This document shows positions 9,321 through 18,955 of a stretch of DNA of 64,000 nucleotides, piece after piece. The notes beneath the pieces are model-generated. The model did not search any database and was not told the DNA's origin. It saw nothing but the letters and a program-made list of their open reading frames with translations. The stretch is from NCBI RefSeq assembly GCF_022352055.1, contig NZ_JAKRWM010000008.1, positions 248,001-312,000 on the forward strand, in the 5' to 3' direction. Numbering within the stretch: position 1 is the stretch's first letter; each line of letters begins with the position of its first letter. The stretch is from Cohnella mopanensis. Its GTDB lineage: Bacteria > Bacillota > Bacilli > Paenibacillales > Paenibacillaceae. The translations under genes and the position numbers were made by a program.

Positions 9321-9509
9321 TCACCTTTCCACACTCTGTCTCTGCGTGTTTTTATGTTTATATTCGTTCCATTTACGATGTAAGTTGTAAAACATGTCTC
9401 CAAAGTTCAATCCTTCAGGCAATCTATCAACGGCTTTAATTTCTTCGATTTCATAATTAGGCAACTCGGCCATCTGCTGAATATCAATGAGCGTTATCCT
9501 CTCTTCCAC
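9321..9509 (-). CDS. Short hypothetical frame after the VOC gene
   Basis: About 62 codons from a possible GTG (9509) that overlaps the stop of the VOC gene. The composition (ITLIDIQQMAELPNYEIEE...) looks coding, with an acidic start and a basic tail. There is no good ribosome site, so it may be translationally coupled or be the 3' remnant of a larger gene. Family not recognised. Confidence 0.4.
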   Translation of the reverse strand: MEERITLIDIQQMAELPNYEIEEIKAVDRLPEGLNFGDMFYNLHRKWNEYKHKNTQRQSVER

Positions 9510-9510
9510 A

Positions 9511-9957
9511 TCAGCGACCCATTTCACGCATTGCGCCCAGCACGATATGATATTGGTCAAGGTCTTGGATATACACGTTCTTGAACTCCCAATTGCCGTG
9601 AGAACCCGTAAACGGCTCAACTGCAATCCTTCCGCCTCTGCCCCTTATTTCATCGACCAAGAGATCCAACTCATCCCACGTCACATGAACAAAAGAATCC
9701 CAACCATAGTCAGGACCTTCCCATTCCGAAGGATAATCCGAACGCTTCTGAGAAGGAGCATTGGGTCGCACGTCTTCCGGATTGGAAGCTTGCTGCAAGA
9801 TGATTTTCAATCCATCGCGTTCTGCATGGCCCCAATCATCTACGTGACATCCGAGTACATCGCGATAATACTGTTGTGATTTCTTCAAATCGGTAACCAA
9901 CCGTACCTGAAAAGCAGTTCCCATCTTCAACTGTTGCTCCATTCTCAATCCGCTCAT
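9511..9957 (-). CDS. VOC-family (glyoxalase-like) protein
   Basis: 148 residues with a single VOC module. VRLVTDLKKSQQYYRDVLGC is the usual first beta-alpha unit, and EPFTGSHGNWEFKNVYIQDLDQYHIVLG is the last metal-ligand region. It could be a dioxygenase, lyase or antibiotic-binding protein. AAGGGG stands 7 bases before the ATG. A TATAAT-containing repeat lies about 40 bases upstream. Confidence 0.85.
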   Translation of the reverse strand: MSGLRMEQQLKMGTAFQVRLVTDLKKSQQYYRDVLGCHVDDWGHAERDGLKIILQQASNPEDVRPNAPSQKRSDYPSEWEGPDYGWDSFVHVTWDELDLLVDEIRGRGGRIAVEPFTGSHGNWEFKNVYIQDLDQYHIVLGAMREMGR

Positions 9958-9992
9958 TTCGAATCCCCTTTCGAATATTCGCTCATTCCTTC

Positions 9993-10009
9993 TCTAACTG
10001 GTATTATAA
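9993..10009 (-). repeat. Partial copy of the GGTATTATAACCCA repeat
   Basis: The core GGTATTATAACCCA is shared with 15463, 20925 and 41405. Read on the minus strand it contains TATAAT and lies about 40 bases before the VOC start, so it could act as a -10 box. No clear -35 is seen. Confidence 0.45.
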
Positions 10010-10630
10010 CCCACCTCTACTAAATCGGTTCTTAATTTCACAATTCTTGTCGGAGATCACTTTGTTCAATAATTCCCTATCAAACCCGTTTGTTCTTAAC
10101 GCATCCACGATGGCATCCACTCGATCTTGCCTATTCCTTCTCATGTTGGATTCCAGTTGAATTTCTAACGGGACTACAGGAATCGTATAATGCTCGAAAT
10201 CAATAAATTTAGCATGTGTCCAAATATATTTACCGCCTTCCCATATTCCATCACCTGTAACGGAGTCAGGTATGCCAGCAGAGTCTGATATTTGAACGAC
10301 TTCTACGCTAAAGTCATCTATTTCCCATTTCCCTTTAGTCCATGTGAATCCGGAAGAAAAAGTTTGCGTAAAATACGGTTCATCGATCGACGATAACCAA
10401 TCTGCGTCAAAATACGAAAGCTCGCTTCTCGTTACCCTACTAAACGGCTCGAGCAAGGTTGCGATCTTGATCACATCCTCTATATCCTGAACATATATAT
10501 CTAGATCATTCGGAATGATCTCGGCATTCTGCAATACTGAACTAACAGAACCAACAACGATCCATTTGCAATCCAAATTGGATTGAGAATATCGTTCGCA
10601 AAATGTTCTAAGCGCTTTGTTCCAGCTCAT
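10004..10630 (-). CDS. Nucleotidyltransferase-fold protein
   Basis: About 208 residues. IVVGSVSSVLQN followed by NDLDIYVQD gives the G-S ... D-x-D pattern of the nucleotidyltransferase fold (near residues 25-50). The rest is unlike the kanamycin or lincosamide enzymes I know, so substrate is open. GAAAGG is 9 bases before the ATG at 10630, preferred over the ATG at 10684. Confidence 0.75.
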   Translation of the reverse strand: MSWNKALRTFCERYSQSNLDCKWIVVGSVSSVLQNAEIIPNDLDIYVQDIEDVIKIATLLEPFSRVTRSELSYFDADWLSSIDEPYFTQTFSSGFTWTKGKWEIDDFSVEVVQISDSAGIPDSVTGDGIWEGGKYIWTHAKFIDFEHYTIPVVPLEIQLESNMRRNRQDRVDAIVDALRTNGFDRELLNKVISDKNCEIKNRFSRGGL

Positions 10631-10736
10631 GATTAGTAGCCTTTCTTTAATAGATTGATAATAATGAAAATTGAAATAATTCAAATCACACTTAACTTTT
10701 CTTCAAAATAAAGACTCAGCCTTAGCCAGGACCACT

Positions 10737-11288
10737 TCACTCATCCACTTGAAAGAGTTTTGGCCAATTACTCATCCATTTTTTGCTCTTCACTCTGGCA
10801 ATATAATAATCACGATCTTGGAAATTCGGACTTCGTCTAATGGTTAAGCTAAAGAGGTCATCCAGTCCATGAGGGGCTATAATCGACAAATTATGGTCGG
10901 GGTCAAGGGTGACGCCAATTGCGGTTACTGTCTCCGGCCATCGCTTCATCGCATCCTCAACGGACAGATAGGGTTCTTCGTTATTTCTCAAGTGCATTCT
11001 AGCCTGATTTTTTACCGACCAATTATATTCGCCTATCTTAGTCTTCAATTGGCTCTCATAACGGCGTTCAGTCTCTTCAGATAAGTCTTTCTGCTCATAA
11101 TAAATAACATCAATATCGTTCAACGCAGTGATGTTAGTGTTGTTATGAAGATAGTCCCAAACGTAGTTCCTTATGTATCCTGCTGCAATATACGCATTCG
11201 GCAAATTCAATGATGTAACCAGCTCTAAGTCTCTCTGAATATTGGGATGTGTCGACAATATCCTAATTAGTTTCTTCTCAAGGCTCAT
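10737..11288 (-). CDS. Nucleotidyltransferase family protein (DUF925-like)
   Basis: 183 residues. AYIAAGYIRNYVWDYLHN and NDIDVIYYE form the nucleotidyltransferase core, and SIIAPHGLDDLFSLTIRRSP plus DRDYYIARVKSKKWMSNWP match the DUF925-type proteins common in Bacillota. Function unknown. AGGTGGG lies just before the ATG at 11288, preferred over the ATG at 11363. Confidence 0.85.
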   Translation of the reverse strand: MSLEKKLIRILSTHPNIQRDLELVTSLNLPNAYIAAGYIRNYVWDYLHNNTNITALNDIDVIYYEQKDLSEETERRYESQLKTKIGEYNWSVKNQARMHLRNNEEPYLSVEDAMKRWPETVTAIGVTLDPDHNLSIIAPHGLDDLFSLTIRRSPNFQDRDYYIARVKSKKWMSNWPKLFQVDE

Positions 11289-11405
11289 TAAACCCACCTG
11301 TTTCGAATCTTTAGTAAAGTGTCGATTGATCCTGCAACGTTCGGAATAAACCGGCTTGATCAATTGCTATTTACGCAATATCTCAAACCGGCCGGCATCC
11401 TTAAT

Positions 11406-11927
11406 TTACTCGAAGAACGAATTCGGATATACTAACTCGCCCTTAATTGAATCTAACGCGTTTTCTGTCAGCTCGCATACCATGAAATCGTCGTCCGAAA
11501 CTTCGAATTGTTTGACATCCACACCGTAAGGCCTTGCTGGTTTAAAACCGAACTGAGGATAATACGTTGGATGGCCAATAACAAAGATTACATCGAAGCC
11601 ATATTCTTTACATCTTTTTATGCCTTCGTTAATTAACAATTTGCCAATGCCTTGTTTTTGCTTGGGTGGTATTACTGCAATCGGAGCTAACACGATTACT
11701 TCTTGCGATTGATTACCATCGACGACCTTGGCTTTGCTCATCATCATTTGGCCAACGATTTCTCCGTCTTCTTCGGCAACAAGCGCGAGATCCCGGACGA
11801 AATAGGATGATTTTCTAATCCTCTCAACGATTCTTGTTTCGTCTTGCCGATTTCCAAAAGCAATGAAATTAAGAAAATGAACTTGAGGATAATCTTTCGA
11901 GTGTTCCGTTCGGATGCTAATAGTCAT
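11406..11927 (-). CDS. GNAT N-acetyltransferase (YhbS-like)
   Basis: 173 residues. VLAPIAVIPPKQKQGIGKLL is the acetyl-CoA loop, and VIGHPTYYPQFGFKPARPYG is typical of YhbS-type GNATs. Substrate unknown. Confidence 0.88.
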   Translation of the reverse strand: MTISIRTEHSKDYPQVHFLNFIAFGNRQDETRIVERIRKSSYFVRDLALVAEEDGEIVGQMMMSKAKVVDGNQSQEVIVLAPIAVIPPKQKQGIGKLLINEGIKRCKEYGFDVIFVIGHPTYYPQFGFKPARPYGVDVKQFEVSDDDFMVCELTENALDSIKGELVYPNSFFE

Positions 11928-12208
11928 TAGATGTCCCTACCTTTAATCTTCTTATTTTTTATTCCTGTAGAAAGTTTCCCATCAATATCGACGACCCTAC
12001 TTCCTCTATACATTACAGTAATCGATGTCGAAAAGACAGGCAAACCCATTGCGAATTTTTTACTTTCCAAGTTTATTAGATATTTCTTAAAAAAATATTT
12101 TCATCTCGCCCTCCAAGTATTCATTTTATAGTGCTGTTCGTGATCCACCTAATCCTAAAGCTTATAAAATTCACTCTTCCGGGAAATAATCCACCTGAGG
12201 TGAATTTT

Positions 12209-12643
12209 ATGAAATTCAAATTAATTTTATTAATGTCAGTCATTTCTCTTCTTCTTACGGAGGGAACAGCTATATCCAAAGAACTGCCCACTGTTTCTGT
12301 ATTTGATGTTAAACAAGAAAAAGTGACTAAAATCATGCCCTTAACACCTGAGTTAAAAAAATCTGTATTTGAGGTTCTCCAGTCTTGCCCAGTTGTTTTT
12401 GGGGGCTTTTCGATGAATCCCACGAATGGACTAGTTGTTCATATCCCTTTCACAACCCCAGTACAAATTCCTCACCGTTCTTATTCAACAAAAGTCAGCG
12501 AGATATACTTATTCCTAGAGCACGATATTAAGCCAAAGGCATTATTGTTTCTAGATAATCACAAACAAAAAATCGTTGAGTTAGATTATGACACTCAGAA
12601 GTTTATTAGATTGAATAATTTGAGCGATATCTGGTTGCAATGA
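12209..12643 (+). CDS. Secreted hypothetical protein
   Basis: 144 residues with an N-terminal signal peptide (KFKLILLMSVISLLLTEGTA). GAGGTG is 7 bases before the ATG at 12209, so the longer frame from 12131 is not used. No family recognised. It is one of only four clear plus-strand genes before the array ends and converges on the lipoprotein gene at 12644 with no gap. Confidence 0.78.
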   Translation: MKFKLILLMSVISLLLTEGTAISKELPTVSVFDVKQEKVTKIMPLTPELKKSVFEVLQSCPVVFGGFSMNPTNGLVVHIPFTTPVQIPHRSYSTKVSEIYLFLEHDIKPKALLFLDNHKQKIVELDYDTQKFIRLNNLSDIWLQ

Positions 12644-13648
12644 TTAATTAGGTTTCACTTGTAACACCGTATCCAATATCATTTGATGATTCTCTCTATC
12701 AAATTTGAATGAGTACTCAGAAACCGTATCCATTCCGGCTCCGAAGCCCCCCCTAAAAACAAACCTATTCTTAACGACCTTCGGTTCATCTTTAGGATAG
12801 ATTACATATTGATCAATTGTTTTATCATCAACAAGATATGTAATTGGATAGGCTCCGTGTTCATCCATTGCAAAAAGGTAGAACTCTAAACTATGACAAT
12901 CGGTATATCTAGGGATAAAATAAAACAATTCGGTATCGCCCATCTTTACTTTCTTTATCTGTAACGTCTCGTCTTTAGGATTAATAATTTCAATACTTGT
13001 TAATTGTTGAATGGGAATTCGAGTTGATCCCGTCTTAAATACGACCTCATAATCAGCAGAGATACTATAGTCTTCTTCTAATCCGTAGCAGCTAGGAGCT
13101 CCTAGTTTATGAATACTTTCTTCAGATTGCGGTTCAATAAGCAATTGTCCATAGATGGATTGTCCAACAGCACGCGGAGCCTTCAACTCGAATTGAGCTT
13201 CTTCTTGTCTCCAACTTTCAAGACTCAATATTTCACCCGTAACGACATTATCAATTAATATTTCCTTGTAATCTTCCCTAATATAGAAGGTATGCCATCT
13301 AACGGTGTAGGCTTCTTTATCTTCTCCTATGTATAATTCAATGTACTTATCTGGTTTGTCAGCTAAGTCTGTAATTCCGTTGTTCATGATAATCATTTTA
13401 GCGTTATTGGCTTCAAGCATATTACGATAATCACTTGCTTCTGTCACAGTCTCGAACAAATAGTCAATTGCTTTGTCGTCATCTTGTTCAGTCTCTTCAA
13501 CTAGTTTAGTTTCTGTAGTTATGGTGGGCGATTCCATATCTCCTGATGTATTACTGTGAGAAGTACAGGAGGATAGTTGAGCAGCTATCGCTAAGATCAG
13601 TATTGTTAGTATTGATCTGGCCGTTAACAATTGAATCATCCTTCCCAA
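12644..13648 (-). CDS. Large lipoprotein, function unknown
   Basis: 334 residues. The N-terminus has a hydrophobic stretch ending in QLSSC, a lipobox, followed by a Ser/Thr/Asp/Glu-rich linker. The remainder is soluble and beta-rich. The likely start is TTG at 13648 with AGAAGAGG 8 bases upstream; an ATG at 13639 has no spacing from GGAAGG. Family not recognised. Confidence 0.78.
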   Translation of the reverse strand: MGRMIQLLTARSILTILILAIAAQLSSCTSHSNTSGDMESPTITTETKLVEETEQDDDKAIDYLFETVTEASDYRNMLEANNAKMIIMNNGITDLADKPDKYIELYIGEDKEAYTVRWHTFYIREDYKEILIDNVVTGEILSLESWRQEEAQFELKAPRAVGQSIYGQLLIEPQSEESIHKLGAPSCYGLEEDYSISADYEVVFKTGSTRIPIQQLTSIEIINPKDETLQIKKVKMGDTELFYFIPRYTDCHSLEFYLFAMDEHGAYPITYLVDDKTIDQYVIYPKDEPKVVKNRFVFRGGFGAGMDTVSEYSFKFDRENHQMILDTVLQVKPN

Positions 13649-13663
13649 ATATGAAGCCTCTTC

Positions 13664-14518
13664 TTACTTACAATATCCCTTCCACCGTTCCCATGCGATT
13701 AAGTATTCAGCTAAATCATCGGGATGATGCTTACGGCTAAGCCCGATACGACAATAAAGCTGTAAAGCTGCTTCTTCCATTAACCTAGTCCTGCTCATCT
13801 GATTATGTTTTAATAAATCAAATGTAGTAAATAAGGTGTCCCTGTTGATATCATCCGGCGAGGAAACAAAAGCATAGAGAAAATCATATATCACAGGACC
13901 TACCATAGGTGACGGATCTATTACGCCTATTAATTTATGCTGATCATACACAAAGTTGTGTACTCCAGTATCTCCATGCAATAAGAACCTTTCTCCTTGA
14001 TCTTCACTTTCTCCATACAGCTTATTAACTAATGACTTTATATATAGGTAGTCTTCCGTTGTTAGTGTATTTCCAATAAGAGTTCGAGCTTCCTCCACGC
14101 TTATTGCATTGAATTCAAGCCACGATTGACGGGGATACTCTATTCTTCCCCAGATGTCAGCATTTTCGTATTTGATATATTTATTGAATAATTCTTCAAC
14201 TAAGAGCGATAACCAATCCAACTTCCTGCCACGATTATAATGAGTAGTACCTTTGATATACGAATAGAGAAAATAAGTTTTATCAGACGCAGTAAAGAGA
14301 AGCCTTGGCAGCAGATGGGAGCTCTGATAAGTACTCAACAATTGTTCCGCTAAATCGATCTGATCAGGATGATCAAACTTTAGAATGTACTTATCATCGA
14401 GTTTCAAGACGAGACCATCTGTTGTTCCGGATATCTTTTGAATATTTGTGATTTGATCTTTGAAATTGTGTTTCCGAAGGATCTCATTGATCTCTTGAAT
14501 GTTCGGTTCAACTCTCAT
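13664..14518 (-). CDS. Aminoglycoside phosphotransferase-family protein (APH(3')-like)
   Basis: 284 residues. The catalytic LLHGDTGVHNFVYD and the metal-binding GVIDPSPMVGPVIYDFLYAF motifs are intact. The N-lobe carries LVLKLDDKYILKFDH. The arrangement is closer to APH(3')/macrolide kinases than the copy at 4314. The ATG overlaps the stop of the lipoprotein gene upstream (ATGA), so the two are coupled. Confidence 0.83.
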   Translation of the reverse strand: MRVEPNIQEINEILRKHNFKDQITNIQKISGTTDGLVLKLDDKYILKFDHPDQIDLAEQLLSTYQSSHLLPRLLFTASDKTYFLYSYIKGTTHYNRGRKLDWLSLLVEELFNKYIKYENADIWGRIEYPRQSWLEFNAISVEEARTLIGNTLTTEDYLYIKSLVNKLYGESEDQGERFLLHGDTGVHNFVYDQHKLIGVIDPSPMVGPVIYDFLYAFVSSPDDINRDTLFTTFDLLKHNQMSRTRLMEEAALQLYCRIGLSRKHHPDDLAEYLIAWERWKGYCK

Positions 14519-15039
14519 TTGTTGTTCGCCTCATTATCGAAAGTAAGCGTAGCGGAGATTTTCTCGATTGACTTTGAATCCGAGTAAAGGATTACAAAGT
14601 TATATCGTGTATCTCCGATTTTTACCGGATTCGGGTATTTAACAATCAAACAGGCTTGATCTTTCATGTCATCAGGTTGATCATTCGATGGTTTGATTAA
14701 TCGTGCATCTTGATTATCGATCTCTAAACTTATGATTTCAGGTTTGGTCCCAAAAGGATTCAATGTATGATTCGCATTGATTGAAGCGAATTCATCAATC
14801 GTTATTGATCCGGTTCCTCCGGCATCGATCTGAAAAAAACCATCATTCCCAACGTATCTAACTGAGGGTAGATAGGAAGTATCTTGATTCCAATCCGAGG
14901 GATAGCGTAAAGAAACTTTGAAAGAATCATCCGTATACTCTGATGATCTACTCGAATCTTGATCCGGCGTTGATTGTTTCGCTATGCATCCTGCGCATAC
15001 GAGTAGTATGACAAGCAGAGTTAGCAGATTCTTACGCAT
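14515..15039 (-). CDS. Lipoprotein, function unknown
   Basis: 174 residues. RKNLLTLLVILLVCAGC is a clear lipoprotein signal. The segment DDSFKVSLRYPSDWNQD is the PsbP-like opening seen in many Bacillota lipoproteins. AAGGA lies about 11 bases before ATG 15039; a GTG at 15048 is possible. It overlaps the downstream kinase gene by 4 bases. Confidence 0.8.
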   Translation of the reverse strand: MRKNLLTLLVILLVCAGCIAKQSTPDQDSSRSSEYTDDSFKVSLRYPSDWNQDTSYLPSVRYVGNDGFFQIDAGGTGSITIDEFASINANHTLNPFGTKPEIISLEIDNQDARLIKPSNDQPDDMKDQACLIVKYPNPVKIGDTRYNFVILYSDSKSIEKISATLTFDNEANNK

Positions 15040-15184
15040 GAATATCACATTCCTTATACATAAACTCTTTATGAACGCATAGCAATTCTCCTATAATATT
15101 TGACGTTCTAGAAAGTAAATTTGTTCCTTTTAATCAATCTATTCCGCTAAAATCTGTTTTTAAATGGAATGATCAGATCAACAC

Positions 15185-15388
15185 TTATGCCTTCCTTCTT
15201 TTCATGATGACGATTAATTCTTTAGACTGCCCTTGATATTCATTGGTATCCAAGCTGGACACTAGCTCCCAGCCTTGATCTCCCGCAGCGTTAAGTGCCG
15301 TTTCGAATTCGTTCTCATCTACTTTCACCCTACCCCAAAAGCTGCCTATTTTGAATTTGAGTGTTTTGTACTCCCATCTCTCCATCAC
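15185..15388 (-). CDS. DUF4177-like small protein
   Basis: 67 residues. WEYKTLKFKI at the start and AAGDQGWELVSSLDTN in the middle are the DUF4177 pattern; function unknown. It may start at the second Met codon. The repeat at 15457 with a TATAAT lies upstream and could drive it. Confidence 0.82.
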   Translation of the reverse strand: MMERWEYKTLKFKIGSFWGRVKVDENEFETALNAAGDQGWELVSSLDTNEYQGQSKELIVIMKRRKA

Positions 15389-15456
15389 TGACCCTCCATA
15401 ATCGTTATTGTTTGTTAATACCTTCGGTAAAATAGAATCACCTTACAACATAACCT

Positions 15457-15566
15457 TAAATGGTATTATAACCCAGCAATTCTGTTTCTGCCTTCTATTA
15501 TCATTAATGATGATTTCAGTTCTTCAATAAAAAAAGCCGTAACGCCAGAAGGGTCACGGTTTGTTT
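15457..15566 (-). repeat. Terminator-plus-TATAAT repeat, copy 1
   Basis: Shares CTTAAATGGTATTATAACCC with 20919 and 41399, then a diverged AT-rich stretch and an A-run before a hairpin. On the minus strand the hairpin CCGTGACCC...GGCGTTACGG plus T7 (15526-15563) is a good terminator and TATAAT follows it toward the DUF4177 gene. No gene lies between 15389 and 15698. Confidence 0.6.
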
Positions 15567-15698
15567 ATTCTAACTTCCACTATTTTCGATATCCACTTTC
15601 CGTTCTTTTAATAGCAAATTCTGTTCGGATTTCCCACTACCTAATTCGACTATACTAAGATTGAACTTTAATAAAATGTTTATCGTCCATTTTATTAG

Positions 15699-16082
15699 AT
15701 GCTTAAAGAGGAAGTGAGTGCAATTCATAAATTAATTATGTATCTTGCTTTATGTATCCTAATAGCTTCAACTGGATGCAGTTCAAACAATGACTCAATA
15801 TCTGAAAAAGTTCCATCAGTCATTGGAAAATCCACTTCTTGTGATGCACCGCCAAAGTTTCTTAACTGGCTTGGAAAAAGTTACAGGTTGATGGAAATGA
15901 ACACGAAATTAGAACCCGGAATGAAATTTGGTTTTGTTCAATGCGAAAATGGAAGGTATTCAAATAGTGATAATGATGGACCTAATCAATTAATCGTTTA
16001 TAGTAATGGGGAATCTCGAGATCATAATGACTTTCTATTATTTGGGATTTGGGGAAGAGCATTATATACAATGCAGGAATAG
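15699..16082 (+). CDS. Small lipoprotein, plus strand
   Basis: 127 residues or fewer. KLIMYLALCILIASTGC is a lipobox signal; the mature part is about 95 residues. AGAGGAAG overlaps the first codons, so the real start may be an internal GTG or the Met at codon 14. No family recognised. Confidence 0.7.
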   Translation: MLKEEVSAIHKLIMYLALCILIASTGCSSNNDSISEKVPSVIGKSTSCDAPPKFLNWLGKSYRLMEMNTKLEPGMKFGFVQCENGRYSNSDNDGPNQLIVYSNGESRDHNDFLLFGIWGRALYTMQE

Positions 16083-16125
16083 TTGATTAAAATCACCTCT
16101 TAATTGTCCAGATGATTGATATACC

Positions 16126-16809
16126 TTAATTGAACGGAATTTCCTTTTCTAACGATGGATTATTACCACTAAACCAGCCTTCAATTTGATTGACTCCTTC
16201 ATTAGAGAATTCATAAATTGAATAATAAACACTCGAAATTGAACTTCCTTCAATACTGATAATTGATTTTGTTATGAGTTCCTGATCACCATCATGATTG
16301 TAATCATAAAAACTAAACTCAGGAGTAATTATCAAAGTTATCTCCAATTTAGATTGTCCGTTATCCTTAGAAGATTTAACAAAATCTAAAAACGTCTTTT
16401 CATCGTCATCATCAGATGACCATATCTTCGATATCTTTCCATCTTCATACTGATAACAATTCACTTTAGACGTCGACCCATATTTATTGGTATAAGAATA
16501 AGTAGAACCAACTAAAATCTTATTGCCTTTTGTCATCATCTGAAATGTATATTTATTACTTGGCTCAGGATTGAATATTTGTTTTTCATCTTCGACTTTA
16601 ATAACACTTACTTCTGAATTCATAATTTTTAATTCAACATCTTTTTGAGTTGTATTATAAAAGAGGATTATTTTAGCAATTTCACCGTCTTGGTCAATAT
16701 CTGAATCGTTTATACTCTGAATAATCTTATTTGATGGAGTGGTATTAGTTTGTATAAAAGCTGAACTTAAAGCTATCAAGAGTTTTATTAAAAGAAATAT
16801 GTATTCCAT
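16126..16809 (-). CDS. Exported hypothetical protein with calcium-loop-like motif
   Basis: 227 residues with an N-terminal signal (EYIFLLIKLLIALSSAFI). The segment FYDYNHDGDQELITKS resembles an EF-hand/FG-GAP-like calcium loop found in many surface proteins, and a second acidic repeat (NDSDIDQDGEIAKIILFY) occurs near residue 33. Function unknown. Confidence 0.75.
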   Translation of the reverse strand: MEYIFLLIKLLIALSSAFIQTNTTPSNKIIQSINDSDIDQDGEIAKIILFYNTTQKDVELKIMNSEVSVIKVEDEKQIFNPEPSNKYTFQMMTKGNKILVGSTYSYTNKYGSTSKVNCYQYEDGKISKIWSSDDDDEKTFLDFVKSSKDNGQSKLEITLIITPEFSFYDYNHDGDQELITKSIISIEGSSISSVYYSIYEFSNEGVNQIEGWFSGNNPSLEKEIPFN

Positions 16810-16828
16810 TCACAAATCTCCTTTAGCT

Positions 16829-17473
16829 CTATCTATTAATAAGTATCATCATTGTGAAGAATGCTAATAGAAGAAATGAAACTAAGCCACCGAGAATGAT
16901 TAGTTTTTTATTCATTTTAATTGTCTGCAGCATAAAAAATAATAAAGCTACAAATCCTCCAAGAACTGCACTAACAGGTTTATCAATCCCCACATGAAGA
17001 GGCATAACAATATTCAACTTCTCAATAAACGGAAATAGCAGGCCAAACAATAAATATAATCCTCCGTTGAAGTACCATACCCTCATTGTTTTCATATATC
17101 GTGCAGCAAAATCAATTAATAATGAAGTAATGATCCCATAGGTGTAAACAATACTTGAAGTCAGTAATCCTACGAATAATAGAATTGCGTCAAATCTGAA
17201 AAAACCAAATATTACGCACATAATAATTGAAAAAATAAAGCAAGACCCAAGAGCTGAAAACAATTTATGAAGAATATAAAAAACAATTGTATTTTCAAGC
17301 CACTTGGGGATTTGGAAGTCCAATTCCGCATTTCCTAGTCTATTATCATGATCAAGTCCACAACTCCAACAGTATTCCGGATATTCAGAATGAAAACACT
17401 CATTGCAAAGCGCCTTCTTACATTGAATGCATGGCTTTGTTGCTTCAATAGTCTCATGATAATAACAGTTCAT
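16829..17473 (-). CDS. Membrane protein with N-terminal B-box-like zinc finger
   Basis: 214 residues. The N-terminal 45 residues hold paired Cys/His (CYYHETIEATKPCIQCKKAL, then CNECF and CWSCGLDH), a B-box/zinc-ribbon pattern. Five to six hydrophobic helices follow. Such proteins are common and uncharacterised in Bacilli. 19 bases separate it from the downstream gene. Confidence 0.8.
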   Translation of the reverse strand: MNCYYHETIEATKPCIQCKKALCNECFHSEYPEYCWSCGLDHDNRLGNAELDFQIPKWLENTIVFYILHKLFSALGSCFIFSIIMCVIFGFFRFDAILLFVGLLTSSIVYTYGIITSLLIDFAARYMKTMRVWYFNGGLYLLFGLLFPFIEKLNIVMPLHVGIDKPVSAVLGGFVALLFFMLQTIKMNKKLIILGGLVSFLLLAFFTMMILINR

Positions 17474-17519
17474 AATTACCTCTTTAAGTTCAAAGTCTGT
17501 TACTTGGTCAGGGCTCTTA

Positions 17520-17948
17520 TCAGAAGTTGCCCTCTTCTCCGACTAATCTTAAAGTCAGCTCTTCCGTCTTTCCGTTTTGTTTAATTATTAATTTGTATTC
17601 CTTATCTTCATTATCTTCTAAATCTATTAATTGCTTATTGTACTCAGAGGAAACTTGAAAACTTCTTACTCCCTGTAGCTTCTGTGGATATTGACTTGCT
17701 GATTTAATTCCGTTTCCTTCAAGCACATATTCGATTGGTTTCAGTTCCGTCTCTCTATTCCCAATATGCTGAATATATAAGGAGTCAAACAGGGTATCTC
17801 CTGCATCTATTAGAGTATAAGTTGAAGCCCAAGTCTCCCCTTTTGCAAAGTAAACAAGAACATTATCCTGTTTATCTACCTTAACTTCCAAGCTACAACC
17901 GGTCACTAACAAGGACAAAATTGTTAGAGCTAAGCAAACTTTCTTCAT
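17520..17948 (-). CDS. Lipoprotein, function unknown
   Basis: 142 residues; KKVCLALTILSLLVTGC is a standard lipobox signal. The mature part is short and beta-rich with no family recognised. Confidence 0.8.
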   Translation of the reverse strand: MKKVCLALTILSLLVTGCSLEVKVDKQDNVLVYFAKGETWASTYTLIDAGDTLFDSLYIQHIGNRETELKPIEYVLEGNGIKSASQYPQKLQGVRSFQVSSEYNKQLIDLEDNEDKEYKLIIKQNGKTEELTLRLVGEEGNF

Positions 17949-17991
17949 TTATCACTCACTCGCTTTCAATAACCTATACTGATGCCGGCAT

Positions 17992-18360
17992 CTAAGTCGC
18001 GTCAATTGTATTCACATGAGCAAGAATGTTGATGAGTTTGCCAAATGGATCGCGGACATAGAAACGCCGAACACCCCAAGGCTCATCCACGGGTCCATAT
18101 TCTATCGGAAACCCAGCACTCTCCATACGTTCCAACACCGGATAGATATCATCGACTTCAATGGATAGATCAGGCACTGGCGTGTTAGAACCCCCTTGCG
18201 ATGCAAAACTAATTTGGATACTCATCTCTTCGTGCGAACCGTACGTAGCGATCCAACCATGATCCATCAATATATCGAGGCCGAGCACGTCATGGTAAAA
18301 GCATCTAGCTGCATTGATATCTTGGGTTTCTATGTTGGTAACAATCCGTTTAACCTTCAT
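17992..18360 (-). CDS. VOC-family protein
   Basis: 122 residues. It opens with VKRIVTNIETQDINAARCFY and DVLGLDILMDHGW, and ends with GVRRFYVRDPFGKLINILAH, which supplies the last metal ligand region of a single-module VOC protein. GGAGGTAAGGA directly precedes the ATG. Confidence 0.87.
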   Translation of the reverse strand: MKVKRIVTNIETQDINAARCFYHDVLGLDILMDHGWIATYGSHEEMSIQISFASQGGSNTPVPDLSIEVDDIYPVLERMESAGFPIEYGPVDEPWGVRRFYVRDPFGKLINILAHVNTIDAT

Positions 18361-18397
18361 TCCTTACCTCCAGTCCACTCAACATCAGCAAGGATCA

Positions 18398-18829
18398 TCA
18401 TCCACCCACTAAATCAAAATGAGTCTCTTCTCCGTTCTTGAATATTCGTATTTTCTCATATTCTTGATCACTACCAAGATTAAAAATGGTTAGTTTCTTT
18501 AATCTTTTGTCTTGGTAATCCTGTGTAACTAATTCTTCAAGATTAATAGTTAATGTTTGATCTTGTACTTCTGCGTTAATCGAACTAAGAAATTTGGCTT
18601 CTTCTCCTTGGAGTACGTTTGAATAACTGACGATTAGGTATTGTTTTTCATCAATCGGCGAAAATAAATATAACCCATTGCTGTTCTTGATATTATCAAC
18701 AAAGATTTTGGCATTCTTATTGAGTCCTTCAATATTTACTTCATTTATCACTGAAGCAGCTTTATTACATCCAACTAAACAGGCTAAGATTATGGTGAAA
18801 AATACAAAGGAAGTACTTACTTTTTTCAT
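18398..18829 (-). CDS. Lipoprotein, function unknown
   Basis: 143 residues from the ATG at 18829 (TTGGAGTTGG upstream). STSFVFFTIILACLVGC is the lipobox. The longer frame from 18868 is rejected because it lacks a ribosome site. Family not recognised. Confidence 0.78.
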   Translation of the reverse strand: MKKVSTSFVFFTIILACLVGCNKAASVINEVNIEGLNKNAKIFVDNIKNSNGLYLFSPIDEKQYLIVSYSNVLQGEEAKFLSSINAEVQDQTLTINLEELVTQDYQDKRLKKLTIFNLGSDQEYEKIRIFKNGEETHFDLVGG

Positions 18830-18955
18830 GTAACCAACTCCAATAATCTCTAAATTTTCTGATACCATTCTTATATACTCTCGTCGTTCATCCCTTTGAA
18901 TTCGCTGATACGTTGACTTGTAATATTTGACCCGTTCGTTTTGTTAGAATCAATT

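Noticed and set aside
9510..9626. 5' part of the minus-strand frame 9321-9626
   Set aside because: Antiparallel-frame shadow of the VOC gene; only the part after the VOC stop looks coding.
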